Notes: generated by a model from the letters alone, not told the origin. A DNA stretch of 64,000 nucleotides from Erwinia_E haradaeae_I (GCF_900698925.1 NZ_LR217713.1:744001-808000); one strand, 5' to 3'. Shown: positions 31,101 to 41,606, numbered from the stretch's first letter. Program-made: numbers and translations.

Positions 31101-32420
31101 ATGAAAACATCAGTTGAAACAACCCAGGGTCTAGGTAAACGCATTACAATTACTATTGATAAGACAGTGATTGAAAAAGCAATCCAGAATGAGCTAGATA
31201 CCATAGCTAAAAAAATAAGAATTGATGGTTTTCGTAAAGGCAAAGCACCAAAATTTTTAATTAAGCAACGTTATAGCACCTCTATTCATCAAAATATTTT
31301 GAATGACCTTATGCAATATTACTTTATTGATGTAATTACGCAAAACAAGATTAACCCCATTAGCGCGCCGAAATACATGCCTAAAAAATATCTTTATGGT
31401 GAAGATTATACCTTTTCTGCTGAATTTGAGGTTTACCCAGAAATTGAAGTGCAAGGTCTAGAAGGTATGGAGATTAAACAACCCATTACTGAAGTCACTG
31501 AAGATGATATTAGCGCAATGCTAGATCTGCTTAGGAAACAAAGAACTACGTGGGAAGAAACTTCTGAACCCACCACTATAGATAATCGCGTCACTCTTGA
31601 CTTTATCGGCTTTATAGATAATCAACCGTTTGAAGGGAATAAAGCTTCCAATGTTATATTAACAACAGGAAAAGGATACACAGATTCAGAGATCATGATC
31701 CTTACTTTACAAGAAAAAATTATTGGTCATAAAGCAGGTGAAAAATTCACAATTAATATTAAATTCCCAGAGGGATACACCACTGAAAACCTAAGAGGCA
31801 AGGATGCAGTATTTGAAATAGCACTCAAAAAAGTAGAAAGGCAAAAATTGCCCGACTTAACATCTAATTTCATTAAACATCTTGGCATAAAAGATGGTTC
31901 TCTAGAAGAGCTTCGTAGCGAAGTTCGTAAAAACATGCAACGCGAACTTAATATCGCTGTATATAAATACATTAAAAAGCAGGTGATCGATGGACTAATT
32001 AAAGCGAATAACATAGAAGTGCCTGCTTCTTTGCTTGAAAACACAATTAATATCCTAAAAAATCAAACAAAAGAGAGTTTTAGTGAAAATAAAAAACGTA
32101 CACTAACATTACCTCGTGAACTCTTTGAAGAAGAAGCGCGACGCCGTGTACAAATTAACCTCCTTATAAATAATATTATTCAAACCCATAACATAACAAT
32201 TACTGAAGATCATGTTCACAAATTAATCCAAGATACAGCATTATCTTATGAGGATTCATCAAAAGCCATCGCGCTATACAAAAAAAATAGCACACTTATG
32301 AAAAATATTCAGCGCGCTGCTTTAGAACAACAGGCTATTGAAATAGTGCTTGCAAAAGCAAAATTAACTAAAATATTGAGATCATTTCAAGATATGATGA
32401 ACCCATTTGTATCAGTATAA
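31101..32420 (+). CDS. tig: Trigger factor
   Basis: Ribosome-bound chaperone and peptidyl-prolyl isomerase that meets nascent chains at the exit tunnel. It has 439 residues (E. coli 432). The N-terminal ribosome-binding domain carries GFRKGKAP (44-51). An FKBP-type domain (about 150-245: VTLDFIGFIDNQPFEG, KFPEGYTTENLRGK) and the helical C-terminal chaperone domain follow. ATG 31101 has GAGG 7 nt upstream. clpP, clpX and lon, which follow tig in E. coli, are not here; nadK converges instead, so this is a rearrangement boundary or a large deletion. Confidence 0.97.
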   Translation: MKTSVETTQGLGKRITITIDKTVIEKAIQNELDTIAKKIRIDGFRKGKAPKFLIKQRYSTSIHQNILNDLMQYYFIDVITQNKINPISAPKYMPKKYLYGEDYTFSAEFEVYPEIEVQGLEGMEIKQPITEVTEDDISAMLDLLRKQRTTWEETSEPTTIDNRVTLDFIGFIDNQPFEGNKASNVILTTGKGYTDSEIMILTLQEKIIGHKAGEKFTINIKFPEGYTTENLRGKDAVFEIALKKVERQKLPDLTSNFIKHLGIKDGSLEELRSEVRKNMQRELNIAVYKYIKKQVIDGLIKANNIEVPASLLENTINILKNQTKESFSENKKRTLTLPRELFEEEARRRVQINLLINNIIQTHNITITEDHVHKLIQDTALSYEDSSKAIALYKKNSTLMKNIQRAALEQQAIEIVLAKAKLTKILRSFQDMMNPFVSV

Positions 32421-32545
32421 GTTAATTTTTTCTTATTTAAAAGTAATGAATAGTACTATATGATAACGCAATAAATAACACTTAAAAATTAGCCATTATT
32501 TTTTAATATTTTCAAGGATACATATAAAATTACACTTACATAATA

Positions 32546-33427
32546 TTAAAAAAATTTTTTTGACCATCCAAGCTTTGAACTAAGAATATTAAAGTAATTA
32601 TAATGTTTAGGATGAATTAAATTCAATTCATTATTACTACGATAAATAACAATATGGTCATTTTTTTTAATAGGAAAAACAGTCTGACTATCAAAACTAA
32701 TTTCAAGATCACCGCATATATCTGAAAAACGCAGACATATACTGCTGTTATTATGAATTACTAAAGAACGTGCTGATAACGTATGTGAGAACATAGGTAC
32801 TAATGCTATCGCATCTACTGATGGCATTACAATAGGTCCTCCTGCAGACAGCGCATAAGCAGTTGAACCAGTAGGAGTTGAAACAATTAAACCATCAGAG
32901 CGCTCTGAAAAAGCAAACATTTCATCAATATATACTTTAAATTCAATCATATGCGCTGTTTTTCTAGAATGTACTACTATTTCATTCATTGCAGTAGCAA
33001 TACATGGTGGTCCTGATTTATGACATATCTGTGCCTCCAAAAGAAAACGCCTATCAACAAAGAAATGGCCATCTAGAACCTGTTCTAACTGTAACCGAGC
33101 GTTTTCCGGATCTAAATCAGTTAAAAATCCAAGATTCCCTCGATTAATACCAATCACCTTGATATCATAACAAGCAAGACTACGAGCAGCGCTCAACATG
33201 CTTCCATCACCACCAACTACGACAGCTAAATCAGCTATGCGACCGATATCTGATAAGGTCCCAGTTTGGACACGATAACGGAGATTCAATTGACTTGCAA
33301 TATGTGTCTCAATAATTACTTGGTAATCTTTTGCCAATAACCAGCGATAAAGCATATTATAAGTACTCAAAATGGCAGGACGACGTGGATGTCCGATAAT
33401 CCCAATACAACTAAAAAACCGATTCAT
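32546..33427 (-). CDS. nadK: NAD kinase
   Basis: Phosphorylates NAD to NADP using ATP; essential for NADPH supply. It has 293 residues (E. coli 292), very similar throughout, with the GGDG motif at 72-75 followed by the helix SMLSAARSLA, then DGLIVSTPTGSTAYALSAGGPI and the C-terminal LGWSKKFF. ATG 33427 has AAGGA about 11 nt upstream. It is divergent from grpE, as in E. coli; the 120-nt gap carries the grpE heat-shock promoter. Confidence 0.97.
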   Translation of the reverse strand: MNRFFSCIGIIGHPRRPAILSTYNMLYRWLLAKDYQVIIETHIASQLNLRYRVQTGTLSDIGRIADLAVVVGGDGSMLSAARSLACYDIKVIGINRGNLGFLTDLDPENARLQLEQVLDGHFFVDRRFLLEAQICHKSGPPCIATAMNEIVVHSRKTAHMIEFKVYIDEMFAFSERSDGLIVSTPTGSTAYALSAGGPIVMPSVDAIALVPMFSHTLSARSLVIHNNSSICLRFSDICGDLEISFDSQTVFPIKKNDHIVIYRSNNELNLIHPKHYNYFNILSSKLGWSKKFF

Positions 33428-33475
33428 TATATTAATATTCCTTATAAAACAAACTAGTCTAACCGTGACATGTCC

Positions 33476-33501
33476 CTTGAAACCACAATGATCACCCCCA
33501 T
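33476..33501 (+). promoter_or_regulatory. Sigma-32 heat-shock promoter of grpE
   Basis: CTTGAAA at 33476-33482 and CCCCAT at 33496-33501, 13 nt apart, match the sigma-32 consensus (CTTGAAA, 13-15 nt, CCCCATnT) almost perfectly. It lies 46 nt upstream of the grpE ATG in the nadK/grpE divergent gap, as in E. coli. This GC-rich element stands out in AT-rich intergenic DNA, which argues for selection. It predicts that rpoH is retained. Confidence 0.9.
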
Positions 33502-33547
33502 AGTAAGAAGACTAGCGAGATGAATGTCTATATACACGGAGAAATTC

Positions 33548-34135
33548 ATGAGTAGTCCAGACCAAAAAAAAATAAATGAAACAGATATAAATCAAATTGA
33601 AATAGAGCAGGATAATACACAAGATCAAATTATATCGTCAGAAATCACCAAAGATAATACCGAGAACTTAGCTATTCTAGAGACAAATTTAGTCGAATTA
33701 AAAAACACTTTACGTGATACCAAGCTACGAGCTCAAGCTGAAATTGAAAATATTCGCCGCCGTACTAAAATAGATATAGAAAAAGCACATAAATTTGCTC
33801 TAGAAAAATTCGCGAATGAATTATTACCTGTTATTGATAACCTCGAGAGAGCGCTAGAGATAGCAGATAAATCTAACCCTGCACTAGTACCCATGATAGA
33901 AGGGGTTGATTTAACAATGAAAACATTACTAGATGCAGTCCATAAGTTTGGCATAGAAATAATTAGTCAAACTAATGTTCCATTTAATCCGGAAATTCAC
34001 CAAGCTATGTCGATGTTAGATTCTGAAGAGGTAGAATCTAACCACGTAATAATGGTTATGCAGCATGGTTATACATTGAATGGTCGCTTACTTCGACCAG
34101 CAATGGTTTCTGTTTCCAAAGGCAAGAAAAACTAA
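33548..34135 (+). CDS. grpE: Nucleotide exchange factor GrpE
   Basis: Releases ADP from DnaK and so drives the DnaK-DnaJ folding cycle. It has 195 residues (E. coli 197). There is a variable acidic N-terminus, a long coiled-coil helix over about 35-85 (LRAQAEIENIRRRTKIDIEK), then FALEKFANELLPVIDNLERALE, and a C-terminal beta domain (HQAMSMLDS, GYTLNGRLLRPAMVSVSK). ATG 33548 gives the family start MSSPDQ and has GGAG at 33538-33541. A frame start at 33524 would run through this Shine-Dalgarno site. It is transcribed from the sigma-32 promoter upstream. Confidence 0.97.
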   Translation: MSSPDQKKINETDINQIEIEQDNTQDQIISSEITKDNTENLAILETNLVELKNTLRDTKLRAQAEIENIRRRTKIDIEKAHKFALEKFANELLPVIDNLERALEIADKSNPALVPMIEGVDLTMKTLLDAVHKFGIEIISQTNVPFNPEIHQAMSMLDSEEVESNHVIMVMQHGYTLNGRLLRPAMVSVSKGKKN

Positions 34136-34171
34136 CCTTTATTCTTTTAAATAATTATTATATTAAATATA

Positions 34172-34277
34172 CGATTCTTATTCTAAGAATCGCTTAATAA
34201 TCGCTTCGTTGTATACATAAAGAAATACATTATCTAACCAAAGAATGCAATATAATTCCTTGATTAGATAATGTATT
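34172..34277. terminator. Two strong hairpins between convergent grpE and ung
   Basis: Hairpin 1: CGATTCTTA (34172-34180) and TAAGAATCG (34184-34192), a perfect 9-bp stem with a 3-nt loop. Hairpin 2: aatacattatctaa (34224-34237) and its exact complement at 34264-34277, a 14-bp stem that continues inward through CAA and GAA pairs with one mismatch to a 10-nt loop. Neither has a long U-run. They probably separate grpE from the converging ung on both strands, or protect 3' ends. Confidence 0.55.
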
Positions 34278-34313
34278 CATTATGAGTGATCTAAATAGTT
34301 TTTATCAAAAAAA

Positions 34314-35021
34314 CTAATCAATATGATGTCTCTTTACAGACAAATACGGTGTCCAATTTATAATGGACTTTCCTTGTCTAGTCAACCATTGATTAGCCTT
34401 AGAAAAATGTTTACAACCCAAAAATCCACGAAACGCTGATAATGGTGAAGGGTGTGGTGCTAAAAAAACACAATGATGTTTTGGGTTAATAAGTATAGTT
34501 TTTCTTTGCGCATAAAGACCCCATAACAAAAATACTATGTTTCTAGAACATTGATTAATAACAGAAATAACTTGATTAGTAAAGATTTCCCAACCTAAAT
34601 TCGAATGAGAATAAGGACGTCCAGCCTCAACAGTTAAAATACTATTAAGTAATAAAACTCCTTGAGTTGCCCAACTTTCTAAACATCCATGCGTAGGGGG
34701 CAAAAAACCAGGAATATCACTGACTAATTCTTTATATATATTAGATAACGATGGAGGAATATGTATACCAGGTTTTACAGAAAAAGATAAACCATCTGCC
34801 TGACCGGGACCATGGTAAGGGTCTTGACCAATAATAACAACTTTTACTTCTTCTAATGGGGTTAAACGAAAGGCATGAAAAACATCCTTTTGATCAGGAT
34901 AGATAATTTTTCCAGTCATTCTCTCATCATTAAGTCGATCAATTAAAGCCTTAAAATAAGGTTTCTTTCTCTCATTAGACAATACATGAGACCAACTGGT
35001 TAATCTACCCACTGAAGCCAC
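34314..35021 (-). CDS. ung: Uracil-DNA glycosylase
   Basis: Excises uracil from DNA, starting base-excision repair of deaminated cytosine or misincorporated dUMP. It has 235 residues (E. coli 229). The catalytic motif GQDPYHGPGQ has Asp at 67, GVLLLNSILTV carries the uracil-contacting Asn, and APHPSPLSAFRGF near 190 carries the catalytic His. The start is taken as GTG 35021, giving M-A-S as in the family; no clear Shine-Dalgarno sequence is present, and the first ATG codon is at residue 35, too late for an intact enzyme. Keeping Ung in an AT-biased genome is notable, since uracil from C deamination drives GC-to-AT change. Confidence 0.95.
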   Translation of the reverse strand: MASVGRLTSWSHVLSNERKKPYFKALIDRLNDERMTGKIIYPDQKDVFHAFRLTPLEEVKVVIIGQDPYHGPGQADGLSFSVKPGIHIPPSLSNIYKELVSDIPGFLPPTHGCLESWATQGVLLLNSILTVEAGRPYSHSNLGWEIFTNQVISVINQCSRNIVFLLWGLYAQRKTILINPKHHCVFLAPHPSPLSAFRGFLGCKHFSKANQWLTRQGKSIINWTPYLSVKRHHID

Positions 35022-36377
35022 TTAAGTATATTACAGATAGATATCATCTAATCCAAAATCCTGATATCTATGTATAAATTGGTTAATTCATGAATCATAT
35101 CATTCTCTTGATAAAAATACTCTCTATTAGGAGAGTGCAATTAACTATTCATCATTACACTAATTCCAAATCTAGTACTTATTTTTTAACACAAAATCCA
35201 AGCCTCTCACAAAAAAATTAATATCACCTAAGATAGTCTATATAAACAAACATTTAGTTTTTCTAAAAAAAACTTACAAATTAATTTTATTTAACTAATC
35301 TTTCTCCTATCAATCTCTCGTCTCCATCTTTATATAGATCAATGAAGAAAGAAAATAAATAAACAAACTAATGCATCGCATAAAATGCATATCTTAAGAA
35401 ATTAAACTCGTCTACACCGATAAAATACTTAGCTCGTCTAACGAAATAAAAACGATCACTACAGATATATTATAATCATAATACTATTATTTATATATCA
35501 ATAATAAAAATATATAATATAATAAATATTATAGTCACTTTAAACTAGAAAAATTATATTATAAGGCATACCGGATTCTTTATCTCTCCTAAACACTAAA
35601 TAATCACATTTATCTTTTCAATTATACAATAGAAAGAATAATTATTCCTAGAATCCATATATTATAATAGATAGTATATTTTAGTTAAAAAATAAAATTT
35701 ATTTTATACGTTATTTAACAAAAGAGAAATACTCTATAATTAAATTAACATATCAAATTCTCAAAATATAATCCATAGATTCGAAGTCTGTTTATAAAAA
35801 AACTGATTTTAATGAACTTTCTCATGCTCACCTCATGCAATCTATTATTGCATCCAACTAAAACAGAATAAAAGAATCATGAATCTGATATTAAAATCAG
35901 ATCTATTACGATACACGAAATTTTAATTCATATTATTCTTTATTTTTAATTGTCTCGACTACTTCTTTCTTTGTATTGTACACACGCAGTAATGTCTAAT
36001 TAAAAAACTTTATACAAATACCTCAATAAGTCTTCCTCTTAATTTATATTATCTACTATATTTTTAACATTATACATATGCAAATACTGTCAACTATATA
36101 TATAAAAACAATGATCAAATAATAAAATATAATTGCATATAAACATCTTAAACTATTAATCATCATCTCCAAATACCTGGAGTATACTGACATATTAAAA
36201 CTTTCTGATGTTTAGATAAACAGAAAAGGATAAATATAAAGATAGATGTTATGCAGTTATAGATCAGGTACCTCTACGTTCGACAAAAGTGTTTACGATT
36301 AAATAAATATGATATGCACATTATTCAATAATTATAAAATATATGATGAATGTTACGTAATAAACATAGTCTAAAAA
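35022..36377. other. Gene-free stretch between ung and pmbA
   Basis: 1.36 kb with no readable gene. A 6-bp hairpin (ACTCTC/GAGAGT, 35119-35136) lies about 100 nt upstream of ung. Nothing else is supported. Confidence 0.5.
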
Positions 36378-37718
36378 CTAATATCCCGCTACCTGTATTT
36401 CAGATATTAAAATAGATCCACATTGAATGTTACCACGCATTTCAGTATCATCACCCATAGAAATCATGTTCTTCCATATATCCCTTAAATTACCAGAAAT
36501 AGTTAATTCACTAACCGGATACTCAATTATACCGTTTTTTACCCAAAATCCCGAAGCACCACGAGAATAATCTCCGGTCATCTTGTTAAATCCCTGACCT
36601 AAAAATTTAGTTACCAGAAGCCCTGTTCCCATCTGCTTAAGCATTTGAGTAAAAGAATGTTTTTCCCCACACACTAACCAAGTATAAATACCACCAGCAT
36701 GACCATTGCTCTGCAATCCAAGTTTTCGACCTGTATAACTACTGAGTAACCAGTGTTGTAAAACACCATTTTTAATAATCTCAGTTTTATGTGTACGCAC
36801 ACCTTCATTATCAAATGGGGCCGATGCTAAACCTTTTCGTATATGAGGATCTTCTGTGATATGCAACCATTTCGGAAAAATCTTCTTACCCAGAGAATCT
36901 AATAAAAAAGTCGATTTTTGATATACATTATGTCCATTAATAGCTACCGCAAGGTGTTCAAATAACTCTGTTGCCACTTCTGAAAGAAAGATAACAGGTA
37001 CTTTCATGGTACCAATTTTTCGAGGTAATAAACGTGATAAAACTCGACGACCACATTCTTTACCGATCTCCTCTGGCGACTGAAGATCCGTCATAGACCG
37101 ACTAATTGAATAAAAATTATCTCGCTCCATCCTCCCGTTAACTTCAGCAATAACACAAGTAGAAAGTGCATACTGAGTAAAACAATAGTGTTGAAGCATT
37201 CCGTGACTATTACCAAAAACCTTTATACCTATGTGACTATCAAACCTCCCTCCTCCAGTCTTAGTAATGCGCGGATCCATCTGCAAAGCCACTTTCTCTG
37301 CACAAGATGCTAAATTAATAGAGTAATCAATATCCATATTGGATGGATAACATAAATCTAAATCTGGAGCATTCAATGCTAAGAGAGTTAGTTCTGGTAT
37401 AGCCACACAAGGATCCGAAGAAGTATATCGCGAAAACCCTAATGCTGCTTCTATGGTGTGTTTAATGGCCACTTGACTTAAGTCTGTAGAAGAGGCTCTT
37501 CCTTGATGGTGCTGGCAATAAACAGTAACCCCAAGTGAAGTATCGCTATGCAACTCAATATTTTCTATCACTCCATAGCTCGTACTAATACTAATACCAT
37601 TACTTTGAACCACAGTTACTTCCGCTTGACTATGATTTGCTTCAGCTAAACTAAGAGCAGTTTCTACTGCTTTCTCTAAAATATAACACTTATCTATAAT
37701 CTGTGATAATCCTTTCAT
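36378..37718 (-). CDS. pmbA: TldE/PmbA, TldD-associated metalloprotease subunit
   Basis: Forms a heterodimeric zinc protease with TldD; in E. coli the pair is needed for microcin B17 maturation and CcdA turnover. It has 446 residues (E. coli 450) and is conserved throughout: DLCYPSNMDIDYSI near 120, KVFGNSHGMLQ near 172, YQKSTFLLDSLGKKI near 272, GHAGGIYTW, then TGDYSRGASGFWVKNG and NIQCGSILI at the C-terminus. This subunit lacks the HExxH zinc motif, which TldD supplies; tldD is not in the window. ATG 37718 has only a weak ribosome-binding site. Its reason for being kept in a symbiont is unclear. Confidence 0.96.
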   Translation of the reverse strand: MKGLSQIIDKCYILEKAVETALSLAEANHSQAEVTVVQSNGISISTSYGVIENIELHSDTSLGVTVYCQHHQGRASSTDLSQVAIKHTIEAALGFSRYTSSDPCVAIPELTLLALNAPDLDLCYPSNMDIDYSINLASCAEKVALQMDPRITKTGGGRFDSHIGIKVFGNSHGMLQHYCFTQYALSTCVIAEVNGRMERDNFYSISRSMTDLQSPEEIGKECGRRVLSRLLPRKIGTMKVPVIFLSEVATELFEHLAVAINGHNVYQKSTFLLDSLGKKIFPKWLHITEDPHIRKGLASAPFDNEGVRTHKTEIIKNGVLQHWLLSSYTGRKLGLQSNGHAGGIYTWLVCGEKHSFTQMLKQMGTGLLVTKFLGQGFNKMTGDYSRGASGFWVKNGIIEYPVSELTISGNLRDIWKNMISMGDDTEMRGNIQCGSILISEIQVAGY

Positions 37719-39782
37719 AAGACAACCATATATTGAAAAAGTAATGATTAATATTCAGTAACCATCAGAATGACATTACTACTATTAGCTGAGTAGAATT
37801 CAAATAGATCTTATCTAATAAGATAACTCATGGTCTATAGAATAACAATGCTGAAGATATATTAAGTACTGATATATATTCAAATAATCATGACTAACTA
37901 ACTGTAGTATTATAACATAAATCAAAGTATTTCTATATTGGAAATATCTATCCAAATAACTATTACATACTTAGAATAATCTATTAATTAAACCATGATT
38001 TCAACATAATCAAGACAAACTGTATTACCTATTATTGTAATAAAACAGTAATTATGAATAATAACCTATAAAAAGATATAGAGCTTATTAGATTTATATA
38101 ACAACTTTTAATACAAATGTAAATCAAGTTCTAATCATATAAAAAAATAATCAATTGTAATCTCATAATAATTATAACCTTCTATTTAGCACTTACGAAA
38201 AACTACTACGCTAATTAAAACCTATATGATTAATCCTATCCAATATCTTCTGTAATCTACATATACTATCAAAATAGAAAATTATGTTGAAAAATACAGC
38301 TGCATTAAAACAATAATACAGTACTATAAGCTCATTAAATTTTAGCTAAAAAAAGTAGATCCATTGCTTTTTTAGTACTCTTTTCACTCTAAAGTAAAAA
38401 ATAAAATCATAAGATATTCATTGTTTATATACGTAAACGCAGTTGTTTCTTTAATTAAGAGAAGTCAATAATAACTTATTATGCATAGTAATTACATTAG
38501 CTGAACCCAAAAAAGATGCTTCTGATCTAATTAATTAAATCGTTATAATCATCTGTATTCAGATTGAGACTATTAAATATATTTAAATTCTATTTACATG
38601 CAGTGATACCAATTTTATGTCAAATATCTTTGATCATAAATCTAATAAAAATATTAACCATATTAACAAAATTAAAAAATATAATATCTCATCCTAAAAA
38701 ACGATGCTAATCGATGAAATTAATCTAAAAAGATCTATAGATATGAGATCACTTGAATAAAAATTATAAACTCTGTAATGAAAAAATAAAAAAATTAAAA
38801 TAAAATGAATCGATCTTCATCAAAAATATTATGTACTATAATTATATAATCAGAGTATCTAATAAAATTTTTTACATCAATTAATTAAATATGTATGATC
38901 TCAATCAAGTAATTTTTATTTCATTAAAACAATAATATTGTTATATAAAAATATTATTTATCCTATCAGAACCATTAACTTTATGAAAGTATAAATCTAA
39001 TTTCTTATCAAAATCAGAATTATCTCAGTATGATAAAGATCAATATTAATATAATATAAAAATCATAATCAGATAATTAAGTTTGTTTTATTAAAAATAC
39101 AATCCAAAGCTTTTAAAAAATTCTAAATTAGAATAGAAACCTACAGAAATCTTTACAATACACATCCTGATATTTTAAGTTGGTAATATTAAACTATATA
39201 AAACACATTACGCAAGATTATGAACTTTTGTACATGGTAACATCAATAATAACTATAATTTTAAAAAATACGGATATATATGTAATTAAATACTTAGTGT
39301 ACTAAAACACAATACACAATATCCATACAAAATATTTTTAGTCATAATTTAATTGGTTCTATTAATCATTGTTTAATTATCATGAAGATAATGATCAAGT
39401 AGTGTATTAATGTATGTATAATATTACTAATAATTATGTTTAATTCATAACGCCCTTTCTCATGACGACTATAATGAGCATTGAGTATATTGTAATTTCA
39501 AATAATTGTTTTTTAATATCTAAAATGTCAGATCAAACTAGATTAATAGTTTTACTATATCTAAAAGCTCTCACTCCAGACAAATTATTAATTTTATTGT
39601 CATTAATTTAAAAATAATGTCCTAGCTCATATTGAATCAAAGAAAACCATACCACAAGATCTACATTTCGTATTTTATACTCACATACTCTGCTATTGAA
39701 TAACATTCATCTTTTCATAAGTGTTTTTATAACATAAGATTACTCCATAAAATAGGCTAACTTTAAGTTTTAACCATGATGG
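37719..39782. other. Gene-free stretch between pmbA and yciA (2.1 kb)
   Basis: No gene, RNA or strong hairpin recognised. tonB, which neighbours yciA in E. coli, leaves no trace. Purely AT-rich degraded DNA as far as I can see. Confidence 0.5.
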
Positions 39783-40199
39783 TTATAGAACCCATCCAGT
39801 TTTTCCTTCTGGTAAAGGACGCGAATTACCGTTATTGTCTACAGAAACATAAATAAAAATAGCTCGAGTGGTACAATAATGCTGACCAAGTGGTTCTGAG
39901 GATACTTTTTTTATCCATACTTCTATTTTAATTCTAATAGAGCTCTTGCCGGTACCAATACAACAAGCATGGCATGACACAACATCGCCTACTTTTACAG
40001 GCTTTAAAAATGTCATATCATCAACTCGGACCGTAACTACACGTCCTTCCGCTATCTCTTTAGCTAAAATACCGCCACCGATATCCATTTGTGACATTAA
40101 CCATCCACCGAATATATCGCCATTAGCATTAGTATCTGCTGGCATAGCTAGGGTTCTTAAAACCATCTTACCAGGCGGTTTTCTTAGATCTATATTCAT
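39783..40199 (-). CDS. yciA: Acyl-CoA thioesterase YciA
   Basis: Hot-dog fold thioesterase that hydrolyses a broad range of acyl-CoAs. It has 138 residues (E. coli 132). The core TLAMPADTNANGDIFGGWLMSQMDIGG (about 16-42) is nearly identical to E. coli and carries the Asn/Asp active-site region. VTVRVDDMTFLKPVKVGDVV and IEVWIKKVSSEP follow. The C-terminus is slightly longer than in E. coli. It is the third gene of yciC-yciB-yciA, 41 nt after yciB, probably co-transcribed. It may adjust acyl-CoA pools for membrane synthesis. Confidence 0.96.
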   Translation of the reverse strand: MNIDLRKPPGKMVLRTLAMPADTNANGDIFGGWLMSQMDIGGGILAKEIAEGRVVTVRVDDMTFLKPVKVGDVVSCHACCIGTGKSSIRIKIEVWIKKVSSEPLGQHYCTTRAIFIYVSVDNNGNSRPLPEGKTGWVL

Positions 40200-40240
40200 G
40201 ACACACTCTTATTAATTAAATATTATAACCTATTATAATT

Positions 40241-40795
40241 TTACTTATTTCTCTTTAAGACAGCGTTGTTATTACATAATTTGCGATAAATATAAAGTCC
40301 ATTCCATAATCCAAATAATAAAACGAGTCCTCCTAATCCAAATACCTTAAAAGTTACCCACATTGCTTGAGAAAAATAAAAAATACTATATGTATTCATA
40401 ATACTACAAAAAACAAAAAAGATTACCCATATGATATTTAACCGCCGCCAAGCAGATTTGGACAAATAAACATCTTTACCTAACATTCTCTCAACAAGAG
40501 TTTCTTTCATAAAAAAATGGCTATATAAAAACACTATAGAAATAAGTGCATATAAAATAGTTCCTTTCCACTTGATATAATCTGGGTTATGCATAAAAAT
40601 AGTCAAAGTTCCAAAAATAGAAATAAAAACAAAAGAAATCAGTGACAAAGTGTCTAATTTAGAATACAACCACCATCTCATCACTAAACTAAACCCAGAA
40701 GCAACAATTATTGCTGCAGAAGCAATAAAAATATCGTAGATATTATAAAAAATAAAAAAGACTAAAAGAGGAAGTACATCCAATAATTTTTTCAT
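40241..40795 (-). CDS. yciB: Inner membrane protein YciB (intracellular septation family)
   Basis: A 184-residue integral membrane protein (E. coli YciB 179) with about five hydrophobic helices. It starts MKKLLDVLPLLVFFIFYNIYDI and carries the conserved FHN/IKWKGTILYALI-type segment near 75-90, then FFMKETLVERMLGK and NFKVFGL-like FKVFGLGG near 155. In E. coli it is linked to envelope integrity, septation and elongation complexes. ATG 40795 matches the family start; an in-frame ATG at 40822 would add nine residues. It is the second gene of the cluster, 70 nt after yciC. Confidence 0.94.
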   Translation of the reverse strand: MKKLLDVLPLLVFFIFYNIYDIFIASAAIIVASGFSLVMRWWLYSKLDTLSLISFVFISIFGTLTIFMHNPDYIKWKGTILYALISIVFLYSHFFMKETLVERMLGKDVYLSKSAWRRLNIIWVIFFVFCSIMNTYSIFYFSQAMWVTFKVFGLGGLVLLFGLWNGLYIYRKLCNNNAVLKRNK

Positions 40796-40865
40796 AACAA
40801 TTGCCAATATGAGAAATATCAATATTTTTATAACAGCTAGTTTATTTCAAATAATTAAATATAGT

Positions 40866-41606
40866 TTAATTTAATAACATATAAAGACGAGATAAATATA
40901 TAATCAATATAGCAGAAATCACGTTACTGCACGTATTAAGAATAATTGAAGCTATATCTGGAGGAACAGATATTAACTTTGATATTAATAACAGAATAAA
41001 GATCTTAGATAACATCCAAAACATGACTGGAGGCGCTATTAAGCGTATCTGACTCCATCCAATTTGACTACTAGTCTGTATAGATGTCAATATCCCTACT
41101 TTATCAGTATTTAAAATTACTGGAGCTAACGCAAACAACACTGATAACAAGATTCCTGGAAAAACTAATACCATAAACCCCAGTTGAATACTTAATGTCA
41201 TTAGCGAAATTAATAAAAAGAGACGGGAAAGACTTGGAATAGAGGCGCCTAATGCAATTAATGCACTCACTTTTTTTCCAGACGATGCCATAGAAATCAA
41301 ACTAAGCATTCCACCTAATAGCATAGTATTTCCGACTAAAGAAGAAAAGGTTCCAACCGCAGAGACTTGTAAAAGAACATGTTGTTGCTGAAGCGACATA
41401 TTACGAATAATCTCTATTAGATTATTAGTAGAACTAATTACTGCTTTATTGTTAAGAACTTGAATCTGATCGAGAGATGGCATGAAAGTCTTATTCAGTA
41501 ATATCGTTATACATGCAATCAAAAATGCTATTAATATAATATTAAACCATTGATGCCGAAAGAAGTGACTGGTATCACGATATAAAGAACTAACTCTAAT
41601 CAACAT
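40866..41606 (-). CDS. yciC: Inner membrane protein YciC (UPF0259)
   Basis: A 246-residue polytopic membrane protein (E. coli YciC 247) of unknown biochemical role. It shares SLYRDTSHFFRHQ at its N-terminus, NMSLQQQHVLLQVSAVGTFSSLVGN near 75-100, PGILLSVLFALAPVIL near 155 and the C-terminal IYLSRLYMLL. ATG 41606 is preceded by AGGAG 5-6 nt upstream, which decides the start over an upstream in-frame ATG near 41633. It is the first gene of yciC-yciB-yciA, and the order equals E. coli. Confidence 0.94.
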   Translation of the reverse strand: MLIRVSSLYRDTSHFFRHQWFNIILIAFLIACITILLNKTFMPSLDQIQVLNNKAVISSTNNLIEIIRNMSLQQQHVLLQVSAVGTFSSLVGNTMLLGGMLSLISMASSGKKVSALIALGASIPSLSRLFLLISLMTLSIQLGFMVLVFPGILLSVLFALAPVILNTDKVGILTSIQTSSQIGWSQIRLIAPPVMFWMLSKIFILLLISKLISVPPDIASIILNTCSNVISAILIIYLSRLYMLLN

